64,000 nt of DNA, taken from Phascolarctos cinereus (taxonomy: Eukaryota; Chordata; Mammalia; Diprotodontia; Phascolarctidae). The notes beneath the pieces were generated by a model that had not been told where the DNA came from, did no database searches, and saw nothing but the letters and a program-made list of their open reading frames with translations. Shown here piece by piece: positions 63,430-64,000 of the stretch. Position 1 is the first letter of the stretch. Each line of letters starts with the position of its first letter. Position numbers and translations under genes: made by a program. The DNA is taken from positions 8,863,501 to 8,927,500 of the forward strand of contig NW_018344059.1 in NCBI RefSeq assembly GCF_002099425.1. Reading direction: 5' to 3'.

Positions 63430-63740
63430 TACTTCCTATGAGTCCCTAAATATCCTATGGATTTTCTGTGGACTAAAATAAAGGCTGTCCCATGTCCAAT
63501 TTTTCTTAATGGTAGAAGAATTGATGAAAAGAACGGCAATTCTGAATGTGATTCTGACCAGCAATAATAAAGTAGCTGCTAACATAGAAATGACAGGAAG
63601 CTTAGGGACAAGTGACCACTCCATCTTACATTCTGTGATAGAAGAGAATATGAGACTTAGATTGATAGGAGCCCTGGCTTTTTGGAGAGATTTCAAAGGG
63701 TTCACAGAAAAGATAAATAGGACCAAAGTTCTATAAGAGA
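63430..63740 (+). mobile_element. CR1/L3-like LINE endonuclease remnant
   Basis: The plus frame 63509-63736 translates to ..LNVILTSNNKVAANIEMTG, SLGTSDHSILHSVI, then LRLIGALAFWRDFKGFTEKI. The order 'LDLxLTN ... GSLGxSDHxxxxxxI ... DFxxxxFxxFxxLI' is the end of the endonuclease domain of CR1-clade LINE ORF2, with the SDH catalytic triad residues retained. A short fossil; it could instead be another EN-bearing LINE clade. Confidence 0.65.
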
Positions 63741-64000
63741 AATCAATTCTCATTTGGATGCTGACACCTAAGAATTCAATGTGCTCTAAATTGTAGGTAT
63801 GGAAGACACCAAATGAATGATAAACTTACAGATGATATTGCTACTGAAAGAGGTGCTGAAGAGATATCAACAGCTACCCCAGATGTCATTGTACTCGATA
63901 ACATTTGGTAAGACTTGTCTTCTGCCACTGAGAAGTAGAGAAGGTGCCTTCCCCTACCTCTTCTTTCTGAGGCAAAGCTTAGTCATTCTAATTTTACAGC
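63741..64000. other. No feature recognised
   Basis: Possibly further degraded LINE sequence. No landmarks seen. Confidence 0.3.

Noticed and set aside
1-64000. Repeated near-identical 30-70 bp units that might suggest a CRISPR-like array
   Set aside because: They are dispersed SINE copies and one three-copy minisatellite in mammalian DNA; there is no regular repeat-spacer pattern.
1-64000. tRNA-like A and B boxes in many places
   Set aside because: All those seen lie in the heads of tRNA-derived SINEs; none folds as a complete tRNA gene that I could recognise.

Overview
This window looks like ordinary nuclear DNA from a marsupial mammal. The main evidence is the repeat content. There are several copies of the tRNA-derived marsupial SINE whose head reads ggggcagctaggtggcgcag, several Mar1-type SINEs (the same head followed by a longer tail ending in a cggacacgactgaa-like end), marsupial-type L1 3' ends, and a dense background of old MIR, L2 and CR1/L3 copies. 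The DNA is AT-rich, has no CpG island that I can see, and carries many GA, TA and TAA microsatellites. I would not place it more precisely than marsupial, although the 'gacacttactagctgtgtgaccctgggcaag' style of SINE is common in Australian lineages.

I recognise no host protein-coding exon and no RNA gene. The longest open frames (184, 155, 118, 115 and 113 codons) are chance frames, microsatellite read-through, or run across known repeats. The window is best described as intergenic or deep intronic sequence made of nested transposon fossils.

Layout. 0-9 kb: microsatellites, a CR1/L3 LINE, a Mar1 and three tRNA-SINEs with target-site duplications. 9.5-15.6 kb: a LINE block holding a minus-strand L1 3' half, a CR1 interrupted by an L1 piece, and a half-L1 (HAL1-like) element. 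16-27 kb: MIR and L2 copies separated by unique DNA. 26-29 kb: three hAT-class DNA transposon fossils, one carrying a nested SINE. 31-33 kb: a CR1 split by a 5'-truncated L1 with a 14-bp target-site duplication. 34.6 kb: a hAT element with inverted ends. 35-37 kb: an L2-like block. 40-41 kb: L1 endonuclease and CR1 pieces. 42-45 kb: a 191-bp palindromic element, then a long degraded LINE that I assign to the R4/Dong clade, the most unusual content of the window. 47.6-48.7 kb: a repeat-poor stretch of unknown role. 49-55 kb: an L1 split by a Mar1, plus MIR, CR1 and a 63-bp mariner palindrome. 57-58 kb: an L2 with about 500 bp inserted. 58.7-61.9 kb: a dispersed duplicate, a hAT element with an 8-bp target-site duplication, and a three-copy minisatellite. 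62-64 kb: an L1 inside a MIR and a CR1/L3-like endonuclease remnant.

Nothing here amounts to a working gene system. The value of the window lies in its transposon record: several insertions can be ordered in time from nesting and target-site duplications. All family names rest on reading the sequence against remembered consensus features and should be confirmed with a repeat-library search.
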